Assembly (NCBI GenBank): GCA_002150815.3
Contig: NDFF03000043.1
Coordinates: 62,001 to 126,000, forward strand
Source of the DNA: Grammothele lineata
Lineage: Eukaryota; Basidiomycota; Agaricomycetes; Polyporales; Polyporaceae
Length of the DNA stretch: 64,000 nucleotides
Reading direction: 5' to 3'
Part shown: in pieces, positions 31,641 through 43,346 of the stretch
Layout of the letters: the number at the start of each line of letters is the position of its first letter
Numbering within the stretch: the stretch's first letter is position 1
Position numbers and translations under genes: made by a program
The notes under the pieces: model-generated
What the model saw: the letters and a program-made list of their open reading frames with translations, nothing else
What the model was told of the DNA's origin: nothing
Databases searched by the model: none

Positions 31641-33386
31641 TCACATTTCACCCCATGCCATCTCAGTCCCAGTGAGCACCAGCTCCTCGTCCATGCTCCA
31701 GGCACTAGCCGTTACGCGCGGCAACTTCGACGGCGGTTCCCCATCCAGACCGCCCTGCCGGCCATTCTCTGAATGTCCTCCAGCAGCATCCATCTCCATC
31801 TCGGCGGCGGTGCGCTTTCCGGGGGCGGACGCCGTACCCCCGAGCATTTCCAGAAGACTAGCCCGCGAGGCCATAGCCGCGCGCTCGCGCTTGTTACGCG
31901 CCCGGTCGAGGACGTCGACGAGCCTGTCATTATATCCGACCCGCTGCAGGCCGAGGATCTGCACGGGGGCAGTACCTTCACGATAGAGGATGCTGAGGAG
32001 AGGGATATACGTTTTCGCTTTCTTGAACTGGGCCTTGTCGCTGGGCTTGAACGTGGCCCGCGCGAGCTCCGCGGCGGTTTCCTGGAGGTGGCGCGTAGAA
32101 TCAAGATGAGTGCACACGGAGTGTATAGACAGCACAAGCCCCTACGCACCTCAGATACGTCATTCTCGACGTCGCTCGCCTTGACGACCCTCGGACCGGC
32201 ATGACAGAAGAACGTTCCAGCGTAGCAAATATTTTCCCCGTCGACGTAGAATAGCTCGCGTTGTTGACCGGCGAGCGCCATCCACTCCTCCGGTGCCGTC
32301 CACGCAGGCTCCGCATCCGGGGAAGGAGCCGGATCGTATCGGTATTGAGGGAAAACCACGTAGGCGTGGCGCGACGGCGAAGTGCTCCAGCGCAACATAG
32401 GTCCGAAGAAACAGTACCCGCCGGTACTGGTAATACAAGTCGTCAGGTTTGTGACAGAGAATGCGTGTAAAAACTGCGCGTACCAAGCATTCTTTACAGC
32501 CTGCAGCCAATGCAGTCAGAGGCGGAAGGTCACAAGAGTAGTTGAGCATAAACTCACATTCGACAGGAGTAAAAGTTTCGACCCTTTGAATACAATTTTC
32601 TTGTCATTGCCGTTGGATTCCGAAGGAGCTGCACCGGGAAGACCTGCAAGATATGCGAGGAACTATATGGGATGAGAACACTCCTTCACGGAATTTCAAG
32701 TATAACAGACCTTTGCAGCTCGATGGTTCGGTTGCTGTATACCATTCGGAGAGGCCATGCGTACCCTCGCTGTGACCGACTGCCTCAAGCTATCCAAGAG
32801 CTGAACGCTCATAGCAGCCTGGCCAGCAAGCTGCCCTTTCAATTGCTCATAGCGCACCTTCCAGGTTTCGGATTCAGCCTGGACGGTGGCGGAAAGCGAG
32901 ATAGCCTCCTCGAGCTCTTTCTTCAAAGTCGCTACCTCTGCCGCAAGCTGAATGAAATCATACACGGCATAAGTATCTGACGACTGGTGTCCAAACACGA
33001 CACAAACGAACCTGAGTCGCGCTTCCCGCGGTTTGATTGACCATCTGAGCCTTCAGCAGATCTAAGTCATTCTTCAAGGCGGTGTTCTCCTGCAGGATGG
33101 ATGGCCATATGTGTCAGTATGCGGGTTCAGTGTTTGATAACACCACATCCGACAGATCGCGAAGCAGATCGTGAATGTAATCTGGCTTTCTGTCAAGTTT
33201 TGGAGTATATCGCGTGGTTCTCGCCGCAGCAGGCGTCATACACGAACTCGATGAAGATCAAGGTACGATCTTATAGATGCTCACCTGAGTGAGCTGCTGG
33301 ATCTCGTCGCGGCTCTCCTTTAACTGATTGTTGAGCAGCTGAACGAATTCCGAGACTGACACGCCGTCAAGTTTTCGGTCTCCCAT
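31641..33386 (-). CDS. Coiled-coil protein of unknown function
   Basis: Exons in gene order are 33386-33285, 33089-33012, 32947-32743, 32643-32558, 32500-32150 and 32081-31641, giving 420 residues with matching phases. Residues ~1-120 form a heptad-rich coiled coil (VQLLNNQLKESRDEIQQL, ATLKKELEEAISLSATVQAE). A globular domain follows, starting KIVFKGSKLLLL, with conserved-looking YVDGENICYAGTFFCHAGPR and TYIPLLSILYREGTAPVQIL blocks. The C-terminus is acidic and low in complexity. I do not recognise the globular domain. Intron 1 (195 nt) is long for this genome and may hide a small exon. The gene is divergent to the GCDH gene, 386 bp away. Confidence 0.72.
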
Positions 33387-33772
33387 GGTCGAGACGAGTG
33401 GAGAAGGCAAAGAGGAGGAGCACTGCTGGACATCGTGCGTTTATTCCTCTAGGGAAGCAATGACTTTGTTGGGGTAGAGTTTGCCGCAGCACGGCGCAAG
33501 TACTGGTAGAAGTAAGTACTGGTACAAGTTTGGTACGAGAAGTCTGGGCGCGTTCCTTGGACACGATTCGGCAAGAGCCGGTCGTTGAATAGCCGGTCCA
33601 CGTGGCACAAACGCCCGGTAAACCGGCGGGTAAGGTCCGGCGACCGGAGTCCAGCTGAGCTTGTTGCCCCGACGGCTCTCCTTACCCCGCACTCCCCTCT
33701 TCTTGCATTCTCCCCACACGACCCACTCCGCCACGACCTGAAAGGCTCTACTTCTTGGATTGATTGCACGAG
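33387..33772. promoter_or_regulatory. Divergent promoter region
   Basis: 386 bp between the start codons of the coiled-coil gene (minus) and the glutaryl-CoA dehydrogenase gene (plus). It must hold both promoters. No TATA box stands out. Confidence 0.5.
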
Positions 33773-35724
33773 ATGCTCGCCAGCAAGTCGTTCCGTTTGG
33801 CTCACGCTGCACGCGTTTGTCAAGCTGGTAACCTCCGGGGTCTGGGTTCTAGCAAGCGCATGGCGTCCGGTACGCTCCTTCACTGTATGTCCAGCCGCTT
33901 CGTCGATGTTCATTATTCGTAAGGCTACGTCAAGTTTGACTGGGAGGTTTGTCGCGTTGTTCGCTCTGAGCAAGGATTGTCATTGAGGACGCCGACTTAG
34001 GACCCGCTGAACGCACAAGGACTGCTCACGGACGAGGAAATCGCCATCAGGTGCGTGCTATCTGCTGCTGCGCGAAAATAGCTGTATTGATTGGCATTAT
34101 TGGCTCTAGGGACACCGCGCGCGCGTTCTGCGAGGCAAGTCCGTGCATATTCTTCTTTCAACCGGCTTCTCATCACCTCGTGTCAGTAGGAACGCTTATT
34201 GCCTCGTGTCATCGAGGCCCAGCGAACGGAAGGTGATATGCACCTGCATCTCTTATTTTCTTGAAACTCATTCTTGAAACTCAAATCACCACAGAGTTCA
34301 ATGCCGAAATTCTCCCTGCGATGGGAGAGCTCGGTCTACTCGGCCCGACCATTAAGGGGTACGACTGCGCGGGCGCAAGTAGTGTCGCTTACGGGTTGAT
34401 TGCTCGTGAAGTAGAACGGTACGTACATCGCACTCTTATCCTACCAGGCATATATGGCTATCGTAGCTCGTTCGTCCAAGCGAGTGGCAGCCTTGGTGAC
34501 TGTGCGTCAATAAAGTGCTGACTGTATGCTTGCAGCATCGATTCGGGCTATCGTTCGACCATGTCCGTTCAATCATCCCTCGTCATGCACCCAATCTACG
34601 CCTACGGCACCAAAGAGCAGAAAGAACAGTATTTGCCATTGCTTGGTGTGTCCCCGCTAATCCTCGGAGCCCAGTTCGTCTAACTGAGGTTTGCCAGCCA
34701 AGGGCAAGATCATTGGATGCTTCGTGCGTTGTAGCAACATAGACCGCTTTCTCGGTACGCTTACCGTCCCTTAGGGTCTGACTGAGCCAAATCATGGTTC
34801 GGACCCGGCTGGGATGGAGACCACCGCGACTGAAGTCGACGGTGGCTTCGTCCTCAGCGGCTCGAAGACCTGGATCACAAACGCACCCGTAGCGTACGTG
34901 GTGCTCCCACATTCATATCTTCCGCGCTTACCCCTTACTCTCTCACAGAGACCTATTCGTAATCTGGGCGCGCTGTAAATGGGACAACAAGGTCCGCGGC
35001 TTCCTCCTCACCAAGGGCCTCCCCGGACTCTCCGCGCCGCCCATCAAGCACAAGCTCGCCTTGCGCTGCTCGCTCACCGGCTCCATCTTCATGGACAACG
35101 TCGCTGTCCCGCATTCCGCCCTTCTCCCGCACGGCTCGGGACTTGGCGCACCGTTCGGGTGCCTCAATAACGCGCGCTTCGGCATCTCGTGGGGCGCGAT
35201 CGGCGCGCTCGAGGACTGCGTGCACCGCGCGCGCGAGTATGCGCTCGAGCGGAGGCAGTTCGGTCGCCCACTCGCGAGTTTCCAGCTCGTGCAGAAGAAG
35301 CTGGTCGACGCGCAGACGGAGGTCGCGCTCGGGCTCCTCGCGAGCTTGCAGGTCGGGCGGCTGAAGGACGCGGGGACGCTCGCGCCGGAGATGATCTCGC
35401 TTGTGAAGCGCAACAACGCGGGCAAGGCGTTGGAACATGCTAGGAAGGTGCTGGACGTGCTGGGCGGGAACGCGTGTGCGGACGAGTGAGTGTTCCTCTT
35501 TCGTTCTGCGATGTGGATAGTCGGCTCATGTACGGGTGATAGGTACCACATCGGCCGCCATGTGGCGAACCTGCAGGTCGTGAACACGTACGAGGGGACA
35601 CATGTGAGTGCGACTCCAGGTCGAAATGCCTCGTGGTGCCGGTGATACTGACGTCTGTATGTAGGATATCCACACGCTCATCTTGGGCAAGGCTATGACG
35701 GACATTCCTGCGTTCGCCAACTAG
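33773..35724 (+). CDS. GCDH: Glutaryl-CoA dehydrogenase
   Basis: Mitochondrial FAD enzyme of the acyl-CoA dehydrogenase family that oxidises and decarboxylates glutaryl-CoA to crotonyl-CoA in lysine and tryptophan breakdown. Twelve exons: 33773-33869, 33924-33946, 34001-34050, 34110-34134, 34190-34232, 34295-34418, 34536-34645, 34698-34723, 34775-34893, 34949-35485, 35543-35603 and 35665-35724, giving 424 residues. Three exons are only 23-26 nt. The N-terminus is a basic presequence ([11 protein letters not shown]). Family motifs: [19 protein letters not shown], the [20 protein letters not shown] stretch, [29 protein letters not shown] and NTYEGTHDIH. The glutamate of that last motif (E402) is the expected catalytic base. 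Intron 4 (34135-34189) has a GC donor (GCAAGT) and is the only in-phase solution. Confidence 0.95.
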
Positions 35725-36054
35725 GATTCTCGCTGCATCATCCGTGTAAAATTAGGGAAGGACCAATACAACGCTATCTTTGTCTGAGGACATCGTCGAG
35801 ACTGTCTCAAGCACAGTGCGAGTACGAGATCATTCGTGAGACTGAATCAATATCATGATTAGGAAACGACAAGGAGCGACAATGGTTGGACATCGGAACA
35901 AAGAGCAAACACGACCGGAGAGAATGATGGACTATAACGGCGTATACAGAGAAGGAGTGGCACGTCGAATGAGGGAGATACCGAACCTGCGACACACGAC
36001 CTCTTCGACAGATGAAGAAACTAGAGAAACGAGAACGAGTAGGAGCAAACTGCC
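35725..36054. other. Convergent 3' intergenic region
   Basis: 3' flanks of GCDH (plus) and the 36.1-kb gene (minus). Nothing else seen. Confidence 0.5.
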
Positions 36055-37230
36055 TCAATCGTGGCGCTGCGGACTGCCATAGTGCACGAACGCGCCGTTC
36101 TGCATCTCGACGGGGGCACCGGGTACAACGTACATCCCATTAGGCGGGGTATACATCCCGTTGGGCACGACGTATACACTCCTGGGCACAGCGGCCGGCA
36201 CCAACACCGGCGCGTAATATCCACCCCGGGGTGGCGTCGTGGGCAAGCCGAGGTGGCGCGTCACGAACCGGACGGGCTGCCTGACCAGGGGCACAGCTAC
36301 TAGTGGCTGGGGGATAATACGTCCCGGCATCATCTCGTACGGTGACGGAAACATCGGCTGGGGCGGAGGCATAGCACGGCGAGCCGGCGTCGGTGAGTCG
36401 GGTGGGACGTCGTCCTCGTCGTCAGGGTACTGAAGGGAGTGGCTTTCAAAGTATGCGAGCTTGGTTGCTTCGTCGACGCCCTCCCACATCGAGTTGGAGA
36501 TCACGGGGAGAGGTGGCAGCGTAGGAGAATGGATGACGTCCACATCCAGCGCGACGATGGGAGGGGGCAGGGTGGCTGCTCTACGGCTGCCCGACGCCTG
36601 TGGGGACAACCCGACATGCTGGGACGCGGATGGGTGCGGGGCTGCGGGGGATCGCTTCGATGGCTTAGACGGCGACGCCCAGTTCAATTTGTCATATGGC
36701 TGCCAACGGCGACTGCCCGACGGGGACGAAGCAGGAGACGAGGCCTCGCCTTGTTGCTTGCGATGCTTGCGGGGAGATCCAAGTTGTGCCCGGAGCGAGA
36801 CCCGGAGGACCGCGACCTCGGGGCCAATAAGATCCACTGCACTCTGCAACAACTCTTCCGCTCGTTTCATGTACTTTTCGGGCCGTTGCGTCGCGTACTT
36901 CCGACTCATTTCATTGCACCTGCGGGCGATACCACTGAGACGAGCCTTCTTCTCCGAGCTCAAGTCCGGCCACATCAAGTCGCATTCCTTCATGATCGTG
37001 CTCTGTGTGAGAGGCAGCCTCAGTGGCCTCTGGGCGTCAGACGCTTTGCAGTAGCATTTGAAGGCTTTTCGGAAAACAGTTCTTGCGTTCCATTTAGTGT
37101 GTACTTCATGATTCTTGGGCTCTAGTAGATCCAACATTACTGGTTCAAGTTCAAGCCTCTGTTTTGGGCGCACGTGTTGGGAGTTAGGTAAGAAAAACTC
37201 TACAGTATCGAAGCACAGAACGCACCTCAA
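36055..37230 (-). CDS. Putative HMG-box-like regulator, Pro-rich
   Basis: Open frame of 391 residues. From about residue 48 (ARTVFRKAFKCYC) a helical region leads to TIMKECDLMWPDLSSEKKAR and RRCNEMSRKYATQRPEKY, a W-x-x-L-S-x-E-K-K arrangement resembling helices II-III of an HMG box. A Ser/Pro/Lys-rich linker and an acidic, Pro-rich patch (YPDDEDDVPPDSPTPARR) follow. The C-terminus has short repeats of the form PNGMY (three copies) in a Tyr/Pro/Val-rich setting. The true start may be the Met at 37137, or an upstream exon may splice in at an AACAG acceptor-like site just before it. DNA binding is inferred from the motif only. Confidence 0.6.
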   Translation of the reverse strand: MRCVLCFDTVEFFLPNSQHVRPKQRLELEPVMLDLLEPKNHEVHTKWNARTVFRKAFKCYCKASDAQRPLRLPLTQSTIMKECDLMWPDLSSEKKARLSGIARRCNEMSRKYATQRPEKYMKRAEELLQSAVDLIGPEVAVLRVSLRAQLGSPRKHRKQQGEASSPASSPSGSRRWQPYDKLNWASPSKPSKRSPAAPHPSASQHVGLSPQASGSRRAATLPPPIVALDVDVIHSPTLPPLPVISNSMWEGVDEATKLAYFESHSLQYPDDEDDVPPDSPTPARRAMPPPQPMFPSPYEMMPGRIIPQPLVAVPLVRQPVRFVTRHLGLPTTPPRGGYYAPVLVPAAVPRSVYVVPNGMYTPPNGMYVVPGAPVEMQNGAFVHYGSPQRHD

Positions 37231-38065
37231 CTTCTGCCATATTAGTAACGGTATAGAAGTAAAAAGGAAAACGGCGAGAACGAGGGTGTCGAATGTGGTT
37301 GAGACTCATGGAGAAGGGCGCAGTTATATATCCTACGAGAGCAAAGAGAAAATCGTGAACCATACAATCACAACAGCGGTATTGATTCACGCTTAGGCTG
37401 CCAGAATCCTTCCAAGCGGCAGCATGATCAATGCGCAAAAATGTGGCCGAAGAAAGAACATATGCAACTGTCACAAAAGCGGCAACTGTGAATTTGTGGT
37501 TTGAATAACCCCGATGAATGAATACGCCTCTTGCACCATGCGTGAGCGTTTGAGCCTCAGAGGACAACAAACCCGTATATACAAGACGAGCCACTTCTGC
37601 TTTCTGACCTAGCATCGCCGGATCTAAGGCTTTACATATGACCGGCCTGGTCCGAACAAGAGAACATGTCGGCGGCCTCGGATATCCTGGCACTAGTAGC
37701 ATACCTGCCGCCGAACCAGCTGTTACTGCAGTTCACCCTTGCTCGATCATGGTACCGGTGCAAAACTGGCACACGTCGAGTCTCTAAGGTACCAGGAGTA
37801 GTTGACCTCGTCCCCGCAACACTTCAGACGCGCGCTCCTGGCTGTCACTGCACACGGTAAGTCTAGCAATCGAGAAGCAGTACCACGTGGAAGACGCTGC
37901 TACCGTGGAGTGATAGCCGGTGCTCGTTTAAGGATCGAACACAGCCGGGCGTTGAGTAGAATCCTCGGCTAGAAATACCCTGTATTTTCATCACAAACAG
38001 CGTAGTAAGAAGTGACCCAGAGAGAGATAGTAATATACATAAATAGAAGACTGTCCTCGTGCTCG
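37231..38065. other. Intergenic region
   Basis: No supported gene. The minus-strand frame 37184-37702 has no domain features. The region holds the promoter of the 36.1-kb gene and possibly a first exon. Confidence 0.45.
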
Positions 38066-39727
38066 TTAATTATCTGAGAAGAGGCCATCGCCGAAGAGAT
38101 CATCGACCTCCCCACCCTCACCGGCTTGGAACGCCAGATCCTCAAGTGCCGTAAGATCGAACAAGTTGGATTCGTACGTCGCGCCGTCTCCAACCTGAAT
38201 GTTGCCTTGTGGTGCCGCAAGAGGAGCATCGCTGAAAGCTGCTACGAGGGAGTCGAAAGCTCCATCGACCGTAAGACCGCCGCTCTCTGGAGAACCCATA
38301 GAGTGTCCGGCATCCTGCGGCGCGTTGCGTGCCTCCTCAGGCTGAGACACGGAAGGTTGAGCACCATTGGCTTTCGCGGTCTGCTGGGTATCGCTCAGCG
38401 TAGGAGCGAGAGGGAGAGAAGGCTGAGCCGAGGTGGGTACGCGTTCGTCGAAAACAACGATGTTAGGTTTTGGAGCTGGCCACGAATCCGGAAGTGCCAC
38501 TAGTTCGGCGGCTTGCAAGGACGGCAGAGCGGACGCTTCGGGATGGACGTGAGAGGACGACCCGCTGGTGTGGTTGGGAGGAATCTCGGCAACATGCGGA
38601 ATCGGCGGCGTGTGATGCTCCCCTACTAGCGTGGTCGCTCCTGGGCCTGGATGCGATGTGGTTGAGATCCGTGACGGGCCCGCTACAGGAGCGGGATTCG
38701 CGACGTGCTGGGTCGAGGGAGGTGCGTCGACCCGGGCCTGCGTACGCGCGGTAGCGCGCTTCCTCTTTCTGTTCTCTACAGCTTTGGGAGCCTGATAGGG
38801 ATGGACGTTATCCCGCGCACGAGGGGCAGCCTGATGGTTGTCGACAGGGTCGGCAGGGGGCAGCATGGCGACGTGCTTGTCTTGGTTTGGCTTTTTGGAC
38901 TTCTTGACGCGAGGCTTCTTGGGAGGTAGACACACTGGAGCTTGCGGTGCGGGAGGCAGCGGGATCGCGGGAGTGGCTCGAGCCGACACCTTCGGCGCCG
39001 TGGTATGAGTGGCGGGGGCAGGGACCGTCTGACGAGGTGGTGAGATGGTGACGCCGAGAGACCTGAGCTGCCTGTGTATGGTCTCAAGGAAGCTTCGCTC
39101 CTCGTCGGTTCGGGGGGCCTGAAGGGAGCCGAAGAAGGTGAAGATATCCGGTGGAGGTCGAAGCATGTTCGACGCGATATGGAGGGGTGGATGTGTTTGC
39201 GCGAAGCCTGTCGTTGGGAGAGACTTTTGAGGGGGGATTGTATGAGGAACGGTGCGCTGGGTAAGGAGGTAATCGGACAATTGCGTGCCAGATGGCCCGA
39301 GCGCGCTAGAGGCTGTGTGGTCAGCACCAGACGGACGGATGGACGAGGCGTCGGCGGTGCTGTGGCCGCTAGTGATCACAGCGCTGGGGCCTGCCGACAT
39401 CGTCGTCGCGTTTAACTTGGGGGCATTTGTCAGTTTGTTGACTAGTGTCGCCGCAGCTCGGATGTTGTGCTCTTGAATAGTGAAACCACGAGGATGAAGA
39501 GGAGCTCTGACTCCGAGGCGGAAGTTCTCCGCTCCATTATTCACCGCTGCGTTTACGGCTATTGCGAAGAACCTCCATTGCTCCGTCTGATCCCAGCTCA
39601 TGCAGCTCCAGGCATCTGCTGGACTAAGATAGGAAAAAACGGCGGGGAGTTTGCCTTCGCTCTTGGCACACGTGAACCAACTTGCGAAGTAGTGGTAGTT
39701 GTTTTGCGCGTCAATGCATCTAGACAT
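38066..39727 (-). CDS. Putative regulator with acidic C-terminus
   Basis: 553 residues from the Met at 39727; the frame is open further to 39889, but that stretch is hydrophobic and unlike the family. The N-terminal ~100 residues are helical, with YLSPADAWSCMSWDQTEQWR followed by FFAIAVNAAVNN, again a W-x-x-[acidic]-E-Q-W-R pattern like HMG helices II-III. Residues ~120-480 are Pro/Ala/Ser/Thr-rich with basic patches (KKPRVKKSKKPNQDK and ENRKRKRATAR) that could be nuclear localisation signals. The last 60 residues are acidic-hydrophobic (LFDLTALEDLAF, DDLFGDGLFSDN), a typical activation-domain composition. Together this suggests a transcriptional regulator; family and targets unknown. Confidence 0.62.
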   Translation of the reverse strand: MSRCIDAQNNYHYFASWFTCAKSEGKLPAVFSYLSPADAWSCMSWDQTEQWRFFAIAVNAAVNNGAENFRLGVRAPLHPRGFTIQEHNIRAAATLVNKLTNAPKLNATTMSAGPSAVITSGHSTADASSIRPSGADHTASSALGPSGTQLSDYLLTQRTVPHTIPPQKSLPTTGFAQTHPPLHIASNMLRPPPDIFTFFGSLQAPRTDEERSFLETIHRQLRSLGVTISPPRQTVPAPATHTTAPKVSARATPAIPLPPAPQAPVCLPPKKPRVKKSKKPNQDKHVAMLPPADPVDNHQAAPRARDNVHPYQAPKAVENRKRKRATARTQARVDAPPSTQHVANPAPVAGPSRISTTSHPGPGATTLVGEHHTPPIPHVAEIPPNHTSGSSSHVHPEASALPSLQAAELVALPDSWPAPKPNIVVFDERVPTSAQPSLPLAPTLSDTQQTAKANGAQPSVSQPEEARNAPQDAGHSMGSPESGGLTVDGAFDSLVAAFSDAPLAAPQGNIQVGDGATYESNLFDLTALEDLAFQAGEGGEVDDLFGDGLFSDN

Positions 39728-41002
39728 GATGAGGCCTAGGATGAGCGAATGCTTTGGCCGACAGGATGGGGAGAGGAGCACGAGCAGCGGACGCCGAGAG
39801 GAAGAATTGCAGGTGGGGTAAGGGGGGAAGCCTAACGCAAGTAAGACGGCGTTTGTATGCAGGCATGCCACAATCTCGAGGCGAGCCACTGTGACATCCT
39901 TCTACAAAGCCTCGCCTACTATAGAACAAAACACAGGCTGACTCGCGCGTGTCACGGTCACTGGCCCGGATCACAGCGGCCGAGCGTGCATCCTCGATAA
40001 CAAGCACCCAAGGCAGAATTCTACTTGTTAGACGGCGGATTCATCTACAAAAACTAAGTCATATTATCCAAAACAACTGTATGATGTGTCACATACCTCT
40101 CTACACAGAGTTACCACAAATTGCCACATATATCAGCCCGCTAAATTTCAAGTGGGACCCGTTAAGCAACATGTAAATTCCTTCAAGAACGTGCGTTTGC
40201 TTACTGATTATCGGGCTGAGATGTACTCTCTGTCACAGAGCCGCCGCCCTGACCCCGTCTCTACCTTGCTACGGGCTTAGGCCCGCCTCTCGTCACAATT
40301 GTGAGATCACTGGCCATTGTCAGACGGCCATTCCTGGTACCGTCGTACGCACAACCTGTCGTTAAGAAGACGTCGAGGCCATCTTATTATCTATCTGGGA
40401 GATCAGGTCTGTAAGAGAACAGTTGAGCGGGAATTTTCCGGATTGTCAGCTGGCACATATGATGGACCGTGCACAGAAAGCCAGGATGAGCAATCTCGGT
40501 CGACGCGTCGCACTGCCACGTGGACACCAAATGACCCCGATCCTTCCGGACTCACGAGCGCTTCTCGCACCGCTATAGTAGACTATGGGCCTGGACCCTC
40601 TGGCGCAAGGTTCGCTAAGTGCTGGAACTGGAGCAGATTCCACTTGCGAGCAGGAGGGTTGCCATCGGAAACAGTTTGTCAAAGACACAGAACCATACAA
40701 CATGTTTCATCATACGATCGTAAGCAAACATAACTAGTCATAGCATAGTAGTACATGATGAAGCGTAGCAACAGCTTGAAGGCCGGCTGATCGACTCTGC
40801 TAATATCCGATGCGACAGCTGCACTATCCCCCGTTGTTGCTAGGAACCACAACCATTATTGCATACGAAGCCTTGAGCATAGTTGAACGGCGCTGACTTC
40901 TCAGCACGTCGCATTGGCCGGAGAACAAGACCGAGGAGCGAACGAACGGGCACGATCGTCGTGCGCGTTTGTCCGTGGCGTCATTCACGATGCAGACATC
41001 GT
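39728..41002. other. Intergenic region
   Basis: Promoter side of the 38.1-kb gene and 3' side of the 41.0-kb gene. The frames at 40317-40733 (plus) and 40446-40703 (minus) overlap and lack domain or splice support. Confidence 0.45.
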
Positions 41003-41752
41003 TCACGAGATCGAATGACGTCTTCCGCACATATCGCCGAAGTAATCTTCTGAGGATGCAATGATCGGCATGGTGCAAGGCCGCATTGCGAAGGCGATGT
41101 CGTCCATAGACTCCACTGGAGGCGGTACCGGTGGCGGATTGTGCGGCTTCAGTTCCAGATCCAGAGAGGGACGTCGTGGCTGATACTTAACGTTCGGCGG
41201 GATTGACGGCAACCACGGGGGGGATTCTGGATCGATATGGGACATAAATGCGATGGACATTTGCTCCCATGAAGCTTGTCGCAGCTTTTCATACCACCCG
41301 GCATCACCGAGACTCAAATCTCGCAGTAGGTCCGCGAGGCGATCCCATTTGCGCTGCTCAATTGCACCCAAGTTATCCCAGCGCCAACGGAGGAAAGGCA
41401 GAGTCAGGGAGGCACCGCGGATAGAAGAAAACGAGGGTTCATGCTCAGAGACCGCGCGGTATAGCGGAGCCAGGCCTCGGGGTTGATCTGGTTGGGTGTC
41501 TCCCGGGCTCGGTGGAGGCGAGAATGGAGTTCCGTCCCGACAGGCTTGCTGAAAACTTATCGCTGTGTCATGTACTGCCCATTGCAGCAAGCTAGCGTTG
41601 GTGTGCATCCACGGTGCATGACCGAGAAGGGTAGAGAGATATCGCCTGTGCGACGAATCCTGGAGCGTATATCGTGAGCAGGACTTACGATCGATAAAGG
41701 AGAACGGCGCACAAGGGATGAGGTTGAAGCCATGCGCAAATTCGTTCCTCAT
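41003..41752 (-). CDS. Putative protein with HMG-box-like helices, 5' end unresolved
   Basis: The 3'-terminal coding exon is clear; the 5' structure is not. The part encoding ASLLQWAVHDTAISFQQA, then SLTLPFLRWRWDNLGAIEQR and KWDRLADLLRDLSL looks coding, and the R-W-D-N-L-x-x-x-E-Q-R-K-W order matches the motif of the other unknown regulators in this window. It ends in a Pro-rich segment and a short acidic-hydrophobic patch (ESMDDIAFAM). A strong GTAAGTC donor around 41694 indicates that the N-terminal part of the open frame is an upstream exon plus intron. A Met at 41608 is an alternative simple start. Exons may extend to about 42030. Confidence 0.45.
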   Translation of the reverse strand: MRNEFAHGFNLIPCAPFSFIDRKSCSRYTLQDSSHRRYLSTLLGHAPWMHTNASLLQWAVHDTAISFQQACRDGTPFSPPPSPGDTQPDQPRGLAPLYRAVSEHEPSFSSIRGASLTLPFLRWRWDNLGAIEQRKWDRLADLLRDLSLGDAGWYEKLRQASWEQMSIAFMSHIDPESPPWLPSIPPNVKYQPRRPSLDLELKPHNPPPVPPPVESMDDIAFAMRPCTMPIIASSEDYFGDMCGRRHSIS

Positions 41753-43346
41753 AGGGTGGTGACCAAGAGATTTGGGAGTGTCCGTAGGCTTTGAGAGTAC
41801 GTCCTACGCAAGGTATTCTCCTCTTATACCTGTTTCTACCGGGCGCTCTGGTTGCGTGGTACCAAAGCGAGGCACAATGGATGTCGCATCGTCGTTGTCC
41901 CATACTCGGCACAAAAGTGAAGTGAAGGAGGCCGCGGCCTCAGCTTCGGTAGCATCGCCCACTACCCTGATGGCAAAGGATCCAATGAGGCAAATTTGTG
42001 GCCAGGAGGACAATCGACGTTTCCAAAGAGTGGCTCACTTTTCGCTAGCTGCAGACAGGTCGCCTCCTTCCAAACTGGGTCGTCAATGATCTAGACACAT
42101 CGTTTGACGTGGCAACGCCTCGAACAAATGCGGGTAGGTATGAGCGTTGAGTATGTCTAGTGCATCGGAGGATCATTCGCGTTGTGAAAGCTAGCTCTCG
42201 ACCAGTGTTGACAACCAGATGAGTGCCGCCAGCTGGGTATGCCGGTACCACGTGTACGTCGATGCGCGCGTTGCTCGCCTTGCGGGAAACTCACGCCGCC
42301 ATGTCCCACGTGGAACTGCTCAAGCCTAGAATCGTGTCATTCAGTCGGTCCAGGGTGTCAGACGTATGCCCTGATAATGCGTACCTCTAAATTCATTGTA
42401 TCGTGCATGCATGACGCATGCCAGTGATGGTCGATATTAAACTTGTTAAGCGCCTGTTGAAAAGCCCATCAGCGGCTCGTCGTCGGCTCTAGATTGGGCG
42501 TCCTCCGTTCCCCGGCTTCGAGGCATGACGTCACTTGCTACCGAACGACCACTTTGGCGGTACTCAAACCTCTGAACTGTCCATGATCGCCTGTTTGCAT
42601 CCCGTCATCCCTCCGACAAGTGTATCAGGAGAGCGCTCTACTAGGGGAAGAAAAATCAGTGGATTGAGTCGCCTCAAATTGAAGGTACAGAACCCTCTCG
42701 CCTCCATTCTCCGGTCGATATTGATCGAGCTCGGAACAACATGAGGAGATAGGCTGCCGGCACTTATACCCCAACGGAGCTGTCATACTACTAGTTATGC
42801 ATGCTACGATATCTGCTCTATCACCCTGTCAAAGATCGCCGATCGTGGGTTCAGTGTTTTTTTCGTACATGCACCGGTAGCCTATTGCTTCACTCTCAAG
42901 CATCGCAATAACGGCACGTTAAAGATGGTGAACAGATCGATAAAGGCATTTGATATCATGTCGCTCGAATCCAGAGAGGCTTGAGACATCAACAAAAATT
43001 TGGGTATACCGGTATTATGCCTCTCCTTAGCCCCAATGACTTGACAAGCCGTAACGAGGATGAGCCGGCTGGCTACCGCGTTCTGAAACTCTTAGGACAT
43101 CGTAGAGTGTTATGAGAGTTTAGAGGGGCATGGTAGTTAGTCAGCGCCGCCCACAGAAAGGGAAGGAAGGTTCATCTCGGCTAAATCGCAAGCGCCGGTC
43201 ATTTAAAGTTGACCACGGTGCGACCTTCTCGACCACCACCCTTCATCACCGTCTCGCCACTTTTCGTATACCACGGCACGGCAGCTAGTAGCAATTCCTA
43301 CACCAGTGCTCTTCTTCGACACATATCATTCTCCTTTCTTCACACC
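41753..43346. other. Intergenic region, possible upstream exons of the 41.0-kb gene
   Basis: Minus-strand frames 41804-42013 and 42045-42251 could be upstream exons, but I could not join them with confidence. From 42430 to 43200 I see nothing. Confidence 0.4.
43201..43208 (+). promoter_or_regulatory. TATA-like element of the 43.3-kb gene
   Basis: ATTTAAAG lies about 140 bases upstream of the ATG at 43347. Position and sequence fit a weak TATA element. Confidence 0.35.

Noticed and set aside
40317..40733. 138-codon plus-strand open frame
   Set aside because: Begins at a weak site, overlaps an antisense frame and has no domain features.
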